Below the pieces are notes generated by a model, which was not told the origin of the DNA, made no database searches, and saw only the letters and a program-made list of their open reading frames with translations. A stretch of 64,000 bases of DNA from Desulfarculales bacterium UBA696 (GTDB lineage Bacteria; Desulfobacterota; Syntrophobacteria; Syntrophobacterales; Syntrophobacteraceae), in contig DBMO01000069.1 of assembly GCA_002298995.1 (NCBI GenBank), positions 107,368 to 171,367 on the forward strand. Reading direction: 5' to 3'. Position numbers and translations under genes: made by a program. Below, piece by piece: positions 16,975 through 24,387 of the stretch. Each line of letters starts with the position of its first letter. Position 1 is the first letter of the stretch.

Positions 16975-17247
16975 TTAGATGATAATATTAGCTTTTCGGC
17001 GCGGTATTAGTTGTTTCGTCAGATCGACTTCGACCAGCGGGATCTCCGCCCCTTTGCCGACTTCGTCAAAGGATTTATGCTCAACGGTCAGCAAAAAGGA
17101 ATGCTTCTGCGGGTCCCAAGCGGAACTCACTGTCTGGAGATCAGAAGGAAGATCGCAGATAGGAGTCCCTTCTTTAGGATAGGAATCAAGGAGCTTCAGG
17201 AGGACCTCCGGGGAGAAGGAGAGAATTTTTCGTCGAGGACAGTCCAT
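16975..17247 (-). CDS. Small protein of unknown function
   Basis: A 90-aa protein starting at ATG 17247, with GGAGG 5 nt upstream; an in-frame GTG at 17253 is less likely. The sequence (MDCPRRKILSFSPEVLLKLL) has no motif I recognise, no signal peptide and no membrane helix. It is 11 nt after the stop of the upstream small gene and 15 nt before the next, so it sits in an operon-like row of the element. Confidence 0.5.
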   Translation of the reverse strand: MDCPRRKILSFSPEVLLKLLDSYPKEGTPICDLPSDLQTVSSAWDPQKHSFLLTVEHKSFDEVGKGAEIPLVEVDLTKQLIPRRKANIII

Positions 17248-17258
17248 AATCACCTCCT

Positions 17259-17486
17259 TTATCCCAGCATGCCGGCCCAGATGTCGGCATCGTCTTCTCT
17301 GTGCAATGCCGAAGCAATGACGTAGAGCCTGGCTACGGCATCCGATCTTCGGCGTACATAACTTCGGCTCGGCTGTTGCTTGGCGTCACAAGCCTGAATG
17401 ACCTTTCTGAAATGGGTTTCAGCCTCGTACCAGTAACCGGTTTCGTATAGCCGCTCCGCTCTTTCAAAATGCTCTCTGACGCTCAT
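17259..17486 (-). CDS. Small TPR-like helical protein
   Basis: A 75-aa protein with AGGAGAG just before ATG 17486. FERAERLYETGYWYEAETHF resembles a single tetratricopeptide-like helical pair (alternating small and aromatic residues). The C-terminal half is Arg-rich. No family is recognised. It is part of the minus-strand row 18179-16678. Confidence 0.5.
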   Translation of the reverse strand: MSVREHFERAERLYETGYWYEAETHFRKVIQACDAKQQPSRSYVRRRSDAVARLYVIASALHREDDADIWAGMLG

Positions 17487-17537
17487 GGGCTCTCCTGGGA
17501 TCTGGGAAGCGATGTCAAAAGATCTACGGTACTATTT

Positions 17538-18179
17538 TTATTTGAGCATGAAATCCTTGTGACGCTTATTGAAATCCTCGGTTCCGACGCATTGCCTGAA
17601 AAGAGCCCGCTCTTCAGCGATGCGATCGGTTTCCGGGCCAGGCTGATAGCCTCTTCCGAACATATACTGGCGCTCTTCGTCGGCGAACTGGCTTCGCTGC
17701 TCGCGCTTCATCCTTGTCTTGTCATCAACAGGCCAGTCGAAGTTTTTCCATTTTTCACGTTCCGGATCGGGAGGAGGTTCAGGTCGTTTGTCATCGAGAG
17801 CCATCGCGCGATTCTGAAGATCGGTGATCTGGCTCATGATGTTGCCCAGACCGGGTGTTACGAAACAAGCCTCGTACATCCTCCAGGAAATGATTTTGAG
17901 AAAATCATCCATGAAGCTTTGCTTCGGGTAAGTCCCGTTTTCCACGCTGTCCAAGAGGGCTTTCGCGCGATCGCATTGTCGCTGGAAGCCGAAGTAGACT
18001 TCGGCGGTTAGTTTTTTAATGTATTTCTCAGTGGTCAACCCCCAAGATATAGATGCAAGCATTAGGCAGCATTTCTCGTCAAAAGTAAGGCTCTGAGGGT
18101 CAGCTTCGTACCTCCTCGAAAGCTGATCGTAGACATCTTTGTTCAGTCGCTCCCCCTCGGTCAACTTCAAAGCAGCCAT
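17538..18179 (-). CDS. Hypothetical protein of the element
   Basis: A 213-aa protein with GGGGGG before ATG 18179. It is helical and charged, with a Pro-rich linker (DDKRPEPPPDPEREKWKNFDWP) near residue 135. No catalytic motif, signal peptide or membrane helix is seen. It is the first gene of the minus-strand row 18179-16678 and diverges from the XRE gene at 18303, so the 120-nt gap between them likely holds both promoters. Unrecognised. Confidence 0.5.
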   Translation of the reverse strand: MAALKLTEGERLNKDVYDQLSRRYEADPQSLTFDEKCCLMLASISWGLTTEKYIKKLTAEVYFGFQRQCDRAKALLDSVENGTYPKQSFMDDFLKIISWRMYEACFVTPGLGNIMSQITDLQNRAMALDDKRPEPPPDPEREKWKNFDWPVDDKTRMKREQRSQFADEERQYMFGRGYQPGPETDRIAEERALFRQCVGTEDFNKRHKDFMLK

Positions 18180-18302
18180 TCAAGATCCCCCCATCTTGCT
18201 TACAGTATTTACCCAAGCCCATAATTCCTCAAACAGGTCACAAAACCAGACTAAGACTATAGTCTATGGACTTCAAGCAAAAAATAAACCTAACTCCCGT
18301 GC

Positions 18303-18506
18303 ATGTTTGGCGAAGAACTCAAAAACGCACGGAAGACAGCCGGAATGACCCAGGAGGAGCTTGCCGCCAAGGCAGACCTACACCCGACCTACATCTCCCT
18401 GCTGGAACGGAACAGAAAATCGCCCACTCTGGACTCACTCTTCCGGATCTGCAAGGCTCTGGGAATAAAGGCATCAAGCCTGATCGAGAGAGTCGAGCAG
18501 GGTTGA
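18303..18506 (+). CDS. XRE-family transcriptional regulator
   Basis: A 67-aa protein consisting of one helix-turn-helix domain: FGEELKNARKTAGMTQEELAAKADLHPTYISLLERN is a typical Cro/CI-type unit. It probably represses its own promoter and the divergent gene at 18179. No clear ribosome site precedes the ATG, so it may be leaderless or weakly translated. Such single-domain regulators are common in mobile elements. Confidence 0.85.
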   Translation: MFGEELKNARKTAGMTQEELAAKADLHPTYISLLERNRKSPTLDSLFRICKALGIKASSLIERVEQG

Positions 18507-18604
18507 ATCATTAACCAGAACCAAACAAGTCCCTCCGTACAGTTGTATTTCCATTCTCGTCGACACCGCTCTGTGCTATTCTGCGTTCACCAACAGGAGA
18601 GCCT

Positions 18605-18904
18605 ATGGCCCAGATTATTGATCTCCATGAAGAGCGCGTTTTTCGAGACGTAACCAACCAGATATGGATCTCCCTTTATCTGATGGAACTTGAAGAATCT
18701 GATATAAAGATGACTCGCGAGGGATTTAAGCAGGATCTTAGGGACCGTGACTGCCCCGATCAAGTTTTAAATACAGCGATTTCCCAAATTCCGCCTGAAC
18801 GCATTACTAAAGAGTTTCCGCTGACAGGACGAAAACGGCGGCACCGCCGAGAAGAAGAGCTTGGTGAAGTAGTTTGTTATCCGTCGCGATCTTCAACCGA
18901 GTAA
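18605..18904 (+). CDS. Hypothetical protein
   Basis: A 99-aa protein with AGGAGAGCC upstream of ATG 18605. It is helical and ends in a basic stretch (TGRKRRHRREEELGE). No known motif. It overlaps the 3' end of the convergent serine recombinase gene by 12 nt. It may be cotranscribed with the XRE gene 98 nt upstream. Confidence 0.45.
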   Translation: MAQIIDLHEERVFRDVTNQIWISLYLMELEESDIKMTREGFKQDLRDRDCPDQVLNTAISQIPPERITKEFPLTGRKRRHRREEELGEVVCYPSRSSTE

Positions 18905-19504
18905 CTCATTTTTTTCCGCCTCGCCCTTTAACCTTTTGCGAATCGTGCTTTCATCCAGGCCCACCTCTTTAGCAATTTTTCGAATCGAGAGACCTTCCCT
19001 GCGCATTATAGCGACCCTTTCGAAGACCTCATCGGAAGCGGGAGGCCGGCCGAGCCGTTTGCCTTTTCGCCTGGCGTTTTCCAGGCCAGCTTTGACTCGC
19101 TCCCGGATAATGTCGCGCTCGAATTCACCAAAGGCAGCCAGGACATGGAAGAGCAGCTTTCCGGTTGGGCCGGAAGTATCGAGCCCGCTGTCATTGAAGG
19201 ACACGAAATCAATCCTAAGCGATCCTAACTCTGCCAGAGTATTGATCAGATCTTGTAACGACCGGCTCAGCCGATCCAACTTCCACACTAGCAGCAAATC
19301 AAAACGACGCTTTCGGGCATCCTCCAGCATCTGAATGAATGCCGGCCTTTTAGTGTTCCCGCCGGAGTAGCCGTTGTCTATGTATTCCCGGTAAAGCACC
19401 CAGCCGCGCTTCTCGGCATAAGCACGAAGTTCGGCGAGCTGCAGTTCCGAATTCTGCTTATCGGTGCTGACGCGGGCGTAAATGGCCGCTGATTTCGGAG
19501 TCAT
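18893..19504 (-). CDS. Serine recombinase (resolvase/invertase)
   Basis: A 203-aa small serine recombinase. The nucleophile is in YARVSTDKQNSELQ (Ser near residue 13), the catalytic arginines in WKLDRLSRSLQDL, and the C-terminus has the usual helix-turn-helix (GLSIRKIAKEVGLDESTIRK). It could resolve multimers of the excised element or invert a DNA segment. No obvious res or inverted crossover site is seen beside it. Its ATG overlaps the TGA of the upstream gene (ATGA), so the two are coupled. Confidence 0.92.
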   Translation of the reverse strand: MTPKSAAIYARVSTDKQNSELQLAELRAYAEKRGWVLYREYIDNGYSGGNTKRPAFIQMLEDARKRRFDLLLVWKLDRLSRSLQDLINTLAELGSLRIDFVSFNDSGLDTSGPTGKLLFHVLAAFGEFERDIIRERVKAGLENARRKGKRLGRPPASDEVFERVAIMRREGLSIRKIAKEVGLDESTIRKRLKGEAEKNELLG

Positions 19505-19872
19505 GATTTCGGTGCGGGCATTTTGGACCGGGCGGCGTCTAAGAATGCCTGAATATCGTCTATTTTCAGCCCCCAGAGCTCGGTGATATGATCAAGAAGG
19601 GTAGATGTGTTGAATCCGGAATCTACGCGCATAAAGGTAAAAACCGTGTTGGCTCCGTTCAAAGGCCCGTCAACCGAGATCCTCTTCACCCTGCCCAATT
19701 GTTCGAACTTATTTGATCCCAGTGCCGAACATACCAGGGGTAGTCGGTTATTGAACCTCATTGAGCTGTGTACATCACCCACTCGGATTTTGACGATCTT
19801 CTGACCAGTAGCTCTGGCCGGGTCGACGTACGTTGCCTTGCAATAATCCCTGACCCCATCCGCAGCATTCAC
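19501..19872 (-). CDS. Hypothetical protein coupled to the serine recombinase
   Basis: A 123-aa protein starting with GTG at 19872, with AGGAGG 6 nt upstream. No known motif; it looks like a compact soluble alpha/beta protein (KIVKIRVGDVHSSMRFNNRL). Its stop overlaps the recombinase start, which suggests a shared role, for example as an accessory DNA-binding factor, but this is a guess. Confidence 0.5.
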   Translation of the reverse strand: MNAADGVRDYCKATYVDPARATGQKIVKIRVGDVHSSMRFNNRLPLVCSALGSNKFEQLGRVKRISVDGPLNGANTVFTFMRVDSGFNTSTLLDHITELWGLKIDDIQAFLDAARSKMPAPKS

Positions 19873-19973
19873 TCGAGTCCTCCTGGCACTGATCGTTTTG
19901 AAGGTGCGGAAAAAACCCTCTCCGAGATGACTCCGTAAACCCCTTATTTCACTATGGCGACAGGATACAAAAG

Positions 19974-20007
19974 AGCTGCGGAAAAAACAAATGTTTATCC
20001 CGCAGCT
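19974..20007 (+). terminator. Hairpin with flanking A and T tracts
   Basis: AGCTGCGG (19974-19981) pairs with CCGCAGCT (20000-20007), followed on the plus strand by TTTTATATTTTTTT. An A-rich stretch precedes the stem, so it could act in both directions. It lies between the gene starting at 19872 and the collagen-like gene ending at 20174, and likely stops minus-strand transcripts from the latter. Confidence 0.55.
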
Positions 20008-20173
20008 TTTATATTTTTTTAATTACCCCTGCGAAGGGGTCCAGCGCGAAAAATGGAGAGCCACAGGGCAAGAGTAAACATTGTCACTCGTGTTGATTTT
20101 ATCGGAAATCGAGCAAAACCAGCCGCATTTTACCATACCAAGATTAATGGTATTTCTGGAACTCAGCCCCAAC

Positions 20174-21090
20174 TCATTTGTTTGGGAAGTTGAGATGCTT
20201 GAAGATCATCATGTGCTCTTCTTCTGGGCCAGTAAACCTAAGTAAGTGGAGATGTCCCTCTACACCATCCTTACTCTCCGGGCCCGGTGGGCCAGGATCC
20301 CCTTGAGGCCCTTGACCACCCGGATCTGTTCCACCACAATGCAGGCTTCCTGGTGCGCCAGGCCACTCTGGTCCTCCGTCGCCACCAAGCCCGCCAGGAC
20401 CGGGGTTTGCCTCTCTTGCCACCCTTTAAATCCTCGACTACTATCTTACTAAGTCCAGTTCTGACGTCAATTATTACATCGCCTCCACGCCCTCCGTTAC
20501 CGGCACGTTGCCCCTGCCCACCCAGTCCTCCTTTTCCACCTGGGTCGCCGTCATGTCCATTACAACAACCATTCCACGGATTCCAAAGTCGTTGCGCGCC
20601 CTTGAGCACCAGGAGGTCCTGTGACTCCTTTAACGCCCTGAGCGCCATTTTTTCCATCTTGGCCGGTGTTTCTAATGACAAGACTAGTACCCTTAACCTC
20701 ATTCGCTAAGATCATGATGACTTCGGGATTCCTATCATCAAGATCTCCAAGTTTGTTAAATGAAATAATCCTAGGTGCATCGTCTAATTCGAGTACCTCT
20801 GCCTCAATTGTCAGAGCAAAACCGTTTGTTATAATTCTACCTTCCCGCCGGAAAATCACTGTTTTGGCTTTGATTTCAGTCCACTCATTAAGGTCTTATC
20901 CGTAAATAAGCACATGTAGGGTGGGCACGGTTTTTTCGTGCCCACCGGTTGCAAACTTAGATGAATCAACAGTCGGTGGGCACGAAAAAACCGTGCCATC
21001 CTACAGTCTAACTTCCTGTTGGCGATGCAACCTTATTTACGGATAAGTCCTAAGTTCTCTGGGTTTTTCCACGATTTCTATATCGACCAT
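20174..21090 (-). pseudogene. Collagen-like protein gene, disrupted by a MITE and two frameshifts
   Basis: Minus strand. The gene begins MVDIEIVEKPREL at ATG 21090 (AAGGAG 8 nt upstream), is cut by a 159-bp MITE, and resumes in the same frame with NEWTEIKAKTVIFRREGR. Removing the MITE and one TAA copy restores this reading frame exactly. Further on it enters Gly-X-Y repeats (GQDGKNGAQGVKGVTGPPG), then the repeats change frame twice: to GDPGGKGGLGGQGQ near 20590 and to PGPGGLGGDGG near 20410, ending FKHLNFPNK at 20174. Slippage in such Gly-rich DNA or assembly errors could explain the shifts. The product, when intact, would be a surface or secreted collagen-like protein next to a lipoprotein gene. 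Confidence 0.7.
20892..21050. mobile_element. 159-bp MITE with terminal inverted repeats and TAA duplication
   Basis: Ends are GGTCTTATCCGTAAATAAG (20892-20910) and its complement at 21032-21050, with one mismatch in 19. A TAA target duplication flanks it (20889-20891 and 21051-21053). The inside is also nearly palindromic: a TAGGGTGGGCACGG arm around 20917-20946 is matched by its complement at 20975-21003, so the whole element can fold into one long hairpin. It encodes nothing and must have been moved by a transposase in trans. The parent IS family is not known to me. Confidence 0.85.
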
Positions 21091-21152
21091 GAGCTTATCT
21101 CCTTCTTTGGCATACATTAAATACCAAATAGAATCCAAAGTTCCATCAGAAA

Positions 21153-21638
21153 CTAGAGGCGGCCTGGTAAGGATATATCAGTCCCATAAAGTGATATTGG
21201 AATATCCGTGCCAAATAGTTCTTTGAGCAACTTCGCTATTTCATCTGGTTTCTTGGAAGTTACTAATTTGTCCTTATCAGCGAAGAGTAGATTTGTGAAT
21301 TTGATAGTTACTTGGTTGCCGCGCGTAGCAGAAATGCTTGTACTGGCTTCTCCGCCCGCCTTCAAAGTCCCGCCGGCAGCAGGAATTGAGGAAAGTTCAA
21401 CGTATAACTTCCCAGCATCTGTGGCTGAGGCTGTTATGTTAAAAGTGACATCAACTTCGGAAGGAACTAGTCCAGTTTTACGTTTTTGAGCCTGAGCCAT
21501 TTGATCGAGACCTTCTGCCACTGAGACGAGTGCCTGTTGGAGAGTGATTTTTCCTGGGTCAGCTATTCGTGATGTTGCACATCCGTTCAAAAGCAAAACT
21601 GTGGATACCAATAATAGCGCCCTAGCAAAAATATCCAT
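21153..21638 (-). CDS. Lipoprotein of unknown function
   Basis: A 161-aa protein with a lipoprotein signal: MDIFARALLLVSTVLLLNGC, lipobox LLNGC with Cys at 20. GAGGAGG precedes the ATG. The mature part (TGLVPSEVDVTFNITASATD then TSISATRGNQVTIKF) looks like a beta-sandwich and resembles the trypsin-co-occurring domain 2 as I remember it, but that link is weak. It is 63 nt upstream of the collagen-like gene and probably in the same transcript. Confidence 0.6.
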   Translation of the reverse strand: MDIFARALLLVSTVLLLNGCATSRIADPGKITLQQALVSVAEGLDQMAQAQKRKTGLVPSEVDVTFNITASATDAGKLYVELSSIPAAGGTLKAGGEASTSISATRGNQVTIKFTNLLFADKDKLVTSKKPDEIAKLLKELFGTDIPISLYGTDISLPGRL

Positions 21639-22010
21639 AATGCCTCCTCTCTTGAAAATGGTTAAAAATAAGTGTGGAGTAATTGGTCTTTAGATGTAGT
21701 ATCTTGAGTTGGAAGAAAGTGCAACGAAAATATTTTGAATGTTTCAGTTACATCAAATAAAGTCAGATAATAAAACATCCTAATAAATAATGAGATGCTT
21801 TATAGCTATAGTAGTTTGAATTTGTCGCTATCTGCCATATGTCGTGGTTTAGTTCAGGTAAGCTGCTTCATTGATAAAATATCGAGTCTGTGAAGGCGCT
21901 TTTCGAAACCGTCAAATCATCATCGAGAATGGCCTTTTACTTATGCGCCAGAAATTGAAAAGTCATTACGATGCGGTCATAATTTGCAACGCCAATGTAG
22001 ACTTGGCCCA
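21639..22010. other. AT-rich gap upstream of the lipoprotein gene
   Basis: A 372-nt AT-rich stretch between the helicase stop and the lipoprotein start. It should contain the minus-strand promoter of the lipoprotein unit. I see no gene, no repeat and no clear terminator. Confidence 0.4.
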
Positions 22011-23696
22011 TTATGCACTCTCCTTTCTTCCGCTGTAAGCCGTCCAAAATTCATCCACGATCGAATAGCCTCTCTCCGACCGTATCGCCTGGTAACGAGC
22101 CATCGAATGACCGGCCAGGTACTTTTGGGTCAGATCTATAAAGTCCACGATGTACGCCTCGTTTGGCCCGTCTTTTTTCGGCCGTAAAGACCTCCCGATC
22201 CTCTGGTAAACTTTTATGGACGATGCACCGCCGCCGGCGAGGATCGCAGCATTTAAGCTGGGCAGGTCGAGCCCCTCGTCGGCTATCGTCGAAGCAATCA
22301 AAACATCCAGTTCGCCGCGTTCGACTGCATCAAGAGCCGCCATTCTTGTCTTGCTGTCCTTCTCGCCATGTATGTATTGAACGCGAAAATCTTTAGGCAT
22401 CATCCCGAGCAAGGTCTTCCCGTGCTCGACGCGCGTGACCAGGATCAGAACCGAATTGCCGGCCGCAACGAGCTGCCGCGTCTCTTTGATGATCGCAGCA
22501 TTCCGGTGAGTATTCTCGACGATGCCTTTGGAATAAGCCTTCGGGTATTTCCAGCTCTGAGGAAGCACGGGGTCTTTGATTTTCACGAACTTGATATACG
22601 GCTTGGCGAGCAAGCCTCTCTTAACCAGGTCATCGACTGTCGTTTCGTGAATGATCGGCCCGGTGACGGCCATGAGTTTCAGATCCTCAAGATCCGTCTT
22701 CATCCACGGAGTAGCAGTCAAACCGATGCGATAGAAAGCATTAGGGCACGCTTTCACAGCATCTTGGAACTGTGATCCTGATCCGCGGTGAGCTTCATCC
22801 ATGAAGAGCATCCCGATTGATTCGAGGAACTGGCGAAGTTCCACCCGGCGAGTAACGATCCGCTCCGGACCGCCTGTTGCGATCCGGTAGTATTTCTCCA
22901 GCTTGGATTTTTCTTCTTCGGCTATCTTGCGGCCGTCTTCAGTGAGCGACAGAGCCAGGTGCTTGCCCAGCCATTCAAGGCGGTTCTTGAGCCATGAGAC
23001 CGGTTGCCTCATCTTCTGCCAATCCATTAAATCTTTATAGATCCTATTAACGGCATCGATTGTCTCAACGGTTGCAACAGTGATAGGCCCTAAGGTCATC
23101 TCTCCGTCACCGATGATGCCAACATCCAGCCCGGTATATTTGCGAATGCGTTTAGCAGTCTGGTGAAGCAGCGAAATCTGGTGGGTGAGGAATAGCGACT
23201 TGATGCCGAAAGCATGGGCGATATGCATGGCGCCGGCGGCAATTTCGCTCTTACCCCCGCCTGTGGCCACTTTGATGATTCCCCGGGTCTGTTTAAAGAT
23301 CGACATTATTGCATCGACCTGATAGTCGCGTAGCGTGATTCCAGCGCAGCTCTTCGCAGCAATTTCCTCGGTCAGTATCGATGCGACAGATTCTCGGGAA
23401 GGCAGCACCCGTTCGTCCTGGAGCTTGACGGCGATTCCTTCGGCTTTCAGAGCATCTTCGACCAGAGCAATCAATCCCGTCGGAAACGCCCAGGTCGAGA
23501 TCGAGAAAAACGACCCCATCTTGGGTTTCGCAGCCTCCCAGCCTTTGGCGCCCCGTTTCCGAGCAGCCCATTCAGATCCGGGAATTTCGTATTGCAGGGC
23601 TTTGTAAGCGATGTTCGTCATCTTGCTGTTCAGTAGTGAATCTCCGCTGTTGAGAAGCTTTGCCTGAACATTATTAAAAGCGATCGTTACGAGCAT
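22011..23696 (-). CDS. SF2 DEAD/DEAH-type helicase
   Basis: A 561-aa superfamily 2 helicase of the phage UvsW/ERCC3-like type. Motif I is VATGGGKSE, motif II MDEAHRGSG, motif III GLTATPW, and motif VI YQRIGRSLRP; motif Q-like LRDYQVDAI precedes motif I. It probably remodels recombination or replication forks, or unwinds DNA during copying of the element. GGAGG lies before ATG 23696. It follows a terminator that separates it from the upstream XRE gene. Full length, with no sign of damage. Confidence 0.9.
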   Translation of the reverse strand: MLVTIAFNNVQAKLLNSGDSLLNSKMTNIAYKALQYEIPGSEWAARKRGAKGWEAAKPKMGSFFSISTWAFPTGLIALVEDALKAEGIAVKLQDERVLPSRESVASILTEEIAAKSCAGITLRDYQVDAIMSIFKQTRGIIKVATGGGKSEIAAGAMHIAHAFGIKSLFLTHQISLLHQTAKRIRKYTGLDVGIIGDGEMTLGPITVATVETIDAVNRIYKDLMDWQKMRQPVSWLKNRLEWLGKHLALSLTEDGRKIAEEEKSKLEKYYRIATGGPERIVTRRVELRQFLESIGMLFMDEAHRGSGSQFQDAVKACPNAFYRIGLTATPWMKTDLEDLKLMAVTGPIIHETTVDDLVKRGLLAKPYIKFVKIKDPVLPQSWKYPKAYSKGIVENTHRNAAIIKETRQLVAAGNSVLILVTRVEHGKTLLGMMPKDFRVQYIHGEKDSKTRMAALDAVERGELDVLIASTIADEGLDLPSLNAAILAGGGASSIKVYQRIGRSLRPKKDGPNEAYIVDFIDLTQKYLAGHSMARYQAIRSERGYSIVDEFWTAYSGRKESA

Positions 23697-23708
23697 TGCT
23701 GGACCTCC

Positions 23709-23740
23709 GAAAAAAAAGATGCCCGCCGATGCCGGCGGGC
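23709..23740 (-). terminator. Intrinsic terminator between the XRE gene and helicase
   Basis: On the minus strand GCCCGCC (23734-23740 complement) pairs with GGCGGGC (23721-23727 complement) over a 6-nt loop and is followed by a run of eight T residues. It lies directly after the XRE gene and just before the helicase ribosome site, so it would limit read-through into the helicase. Confidence 0.75.
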
Positions 23741-23773
23741 TCTGGTGTTTTAAGAAACGAGTGAAACTGACTG

Positions 23774-24058
23774 CTACTCTGATTCTTCCGGGACGAGATA
23801 GGGCATGATCTCGGGGAATCTCTCCTCGGCAGCAATCCGCAAGAACTTCTTTCGAGATACCCCAAGTGCATCGGCATATTGAGGCCAGCGTCGAAACGGG
23901 AAGGGGGCTTCCCCGCGCTCCAGAATGCCTATGAAATTGTCAGAACAGCCGATTTTTCTAGTCAACTGTGCCCTTGACATCCCGATCTCATCGCGACGGG
24001 CTTCGATGAAGCGTCCAACTAGGCCTTTGCTTCCAGTTCCTTTTGGTTTCTTTGCCAT
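23774..24058 (-). CDS. XRE-type DNA-binding protein
   Basis: A 94-aa protein with one helix-turn-helix: RRDEIGMSRAQLTRKIGCSDNFIGILERG. ATG 24058 has GGAGGG 4 nt upstream. It likely binds the paired palindromes at 24198-24240, just upstream of its own gene, and could control the helicase and primase. This resembles lysogeny or copy-control switches in satellites and plasmids, but the target is inferred. Confidence 0.8.
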   Translation of the reverse strand: MAKKPKGTGSKGLVGRFIEARRDEIGMSRAQLTRKIGCSDNFIGILERGEAPFPFRRWPQYADALGVSRKKFLRIAAEERFPEIMPYLVPEESE

Positions 24059-24197
24059 ACGACCCTCCAGAGTTGAAAATGAATATTGTTTGGAGGGAGA
24101 TGACGATTGGAATTTTGGAAATACCGTAATCACGGCAAGATCTCTTTGGATGTCTGCTGGTATTTATTTTTCCAAGACTCACAAGAAGGGGATGCTA

Positions 24198-24240
24198 CCC
24201 CCTAAAGGGGATAGCACCATTTAACTTCCCCTTTAGGGGG
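24198..24240. promoter_or_regulatory. Paired palindromes, likely operators
   Basis: CCCCCTAAAGGGG (24198-24210) and CCCCTTTAGGGGG (24228-24240) are exact reverse complements of each other and each is itself a near-perfect palindrome; their centres are 30 bp apart, about three helical turns. They sit upstream of the XRE gene on the minus strand and downstream of primase. This is what a cooperative repressor site would look like; a hairpin terminator is less likely, as no T tract follows. Confidence 0.5.
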
Positions 24241-24286
24241 AGGATTTCTGCATTTTGCATTGTGAAACAAATCAGTCAGTTACAAA

Positions 24287-24364
24287 GCGCCAAATGCCTT
24301 AACAGCCATCTCGTGTCGGCGGTGGCATTTGCCGACATGGGATATTACTCCGCTGGTTTGGCGC
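24287..24364. repeat. Nested inverted repeats, possible replication origin
   Basis: GCGCCAAA (24287-24294) pairs with TTTGGCGC (24357-24364), enclosing TGTCGGC (24314-24320) paired with GCCGACA (24331-24337). The structure lies in the only sizeable non-coding gap beside the primase gene. Origins often adjoin the gene of their initiator, so this may be the origin of the excised element; a regulatory or termination role for the primase transcript is also possible. Confidence 0.35.
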
Positions 24365-24387
24365 ACCTGCTTTGGCGGTATGGCGTT

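Noticed and set aside
20001..20160. GAGCAAAACCAGCCGC shared by 20111 and the cas8c coding region near 11113
   Set aside because: A 16-bp match between a gap and a coding region with no further similarity around it; treated as chance.
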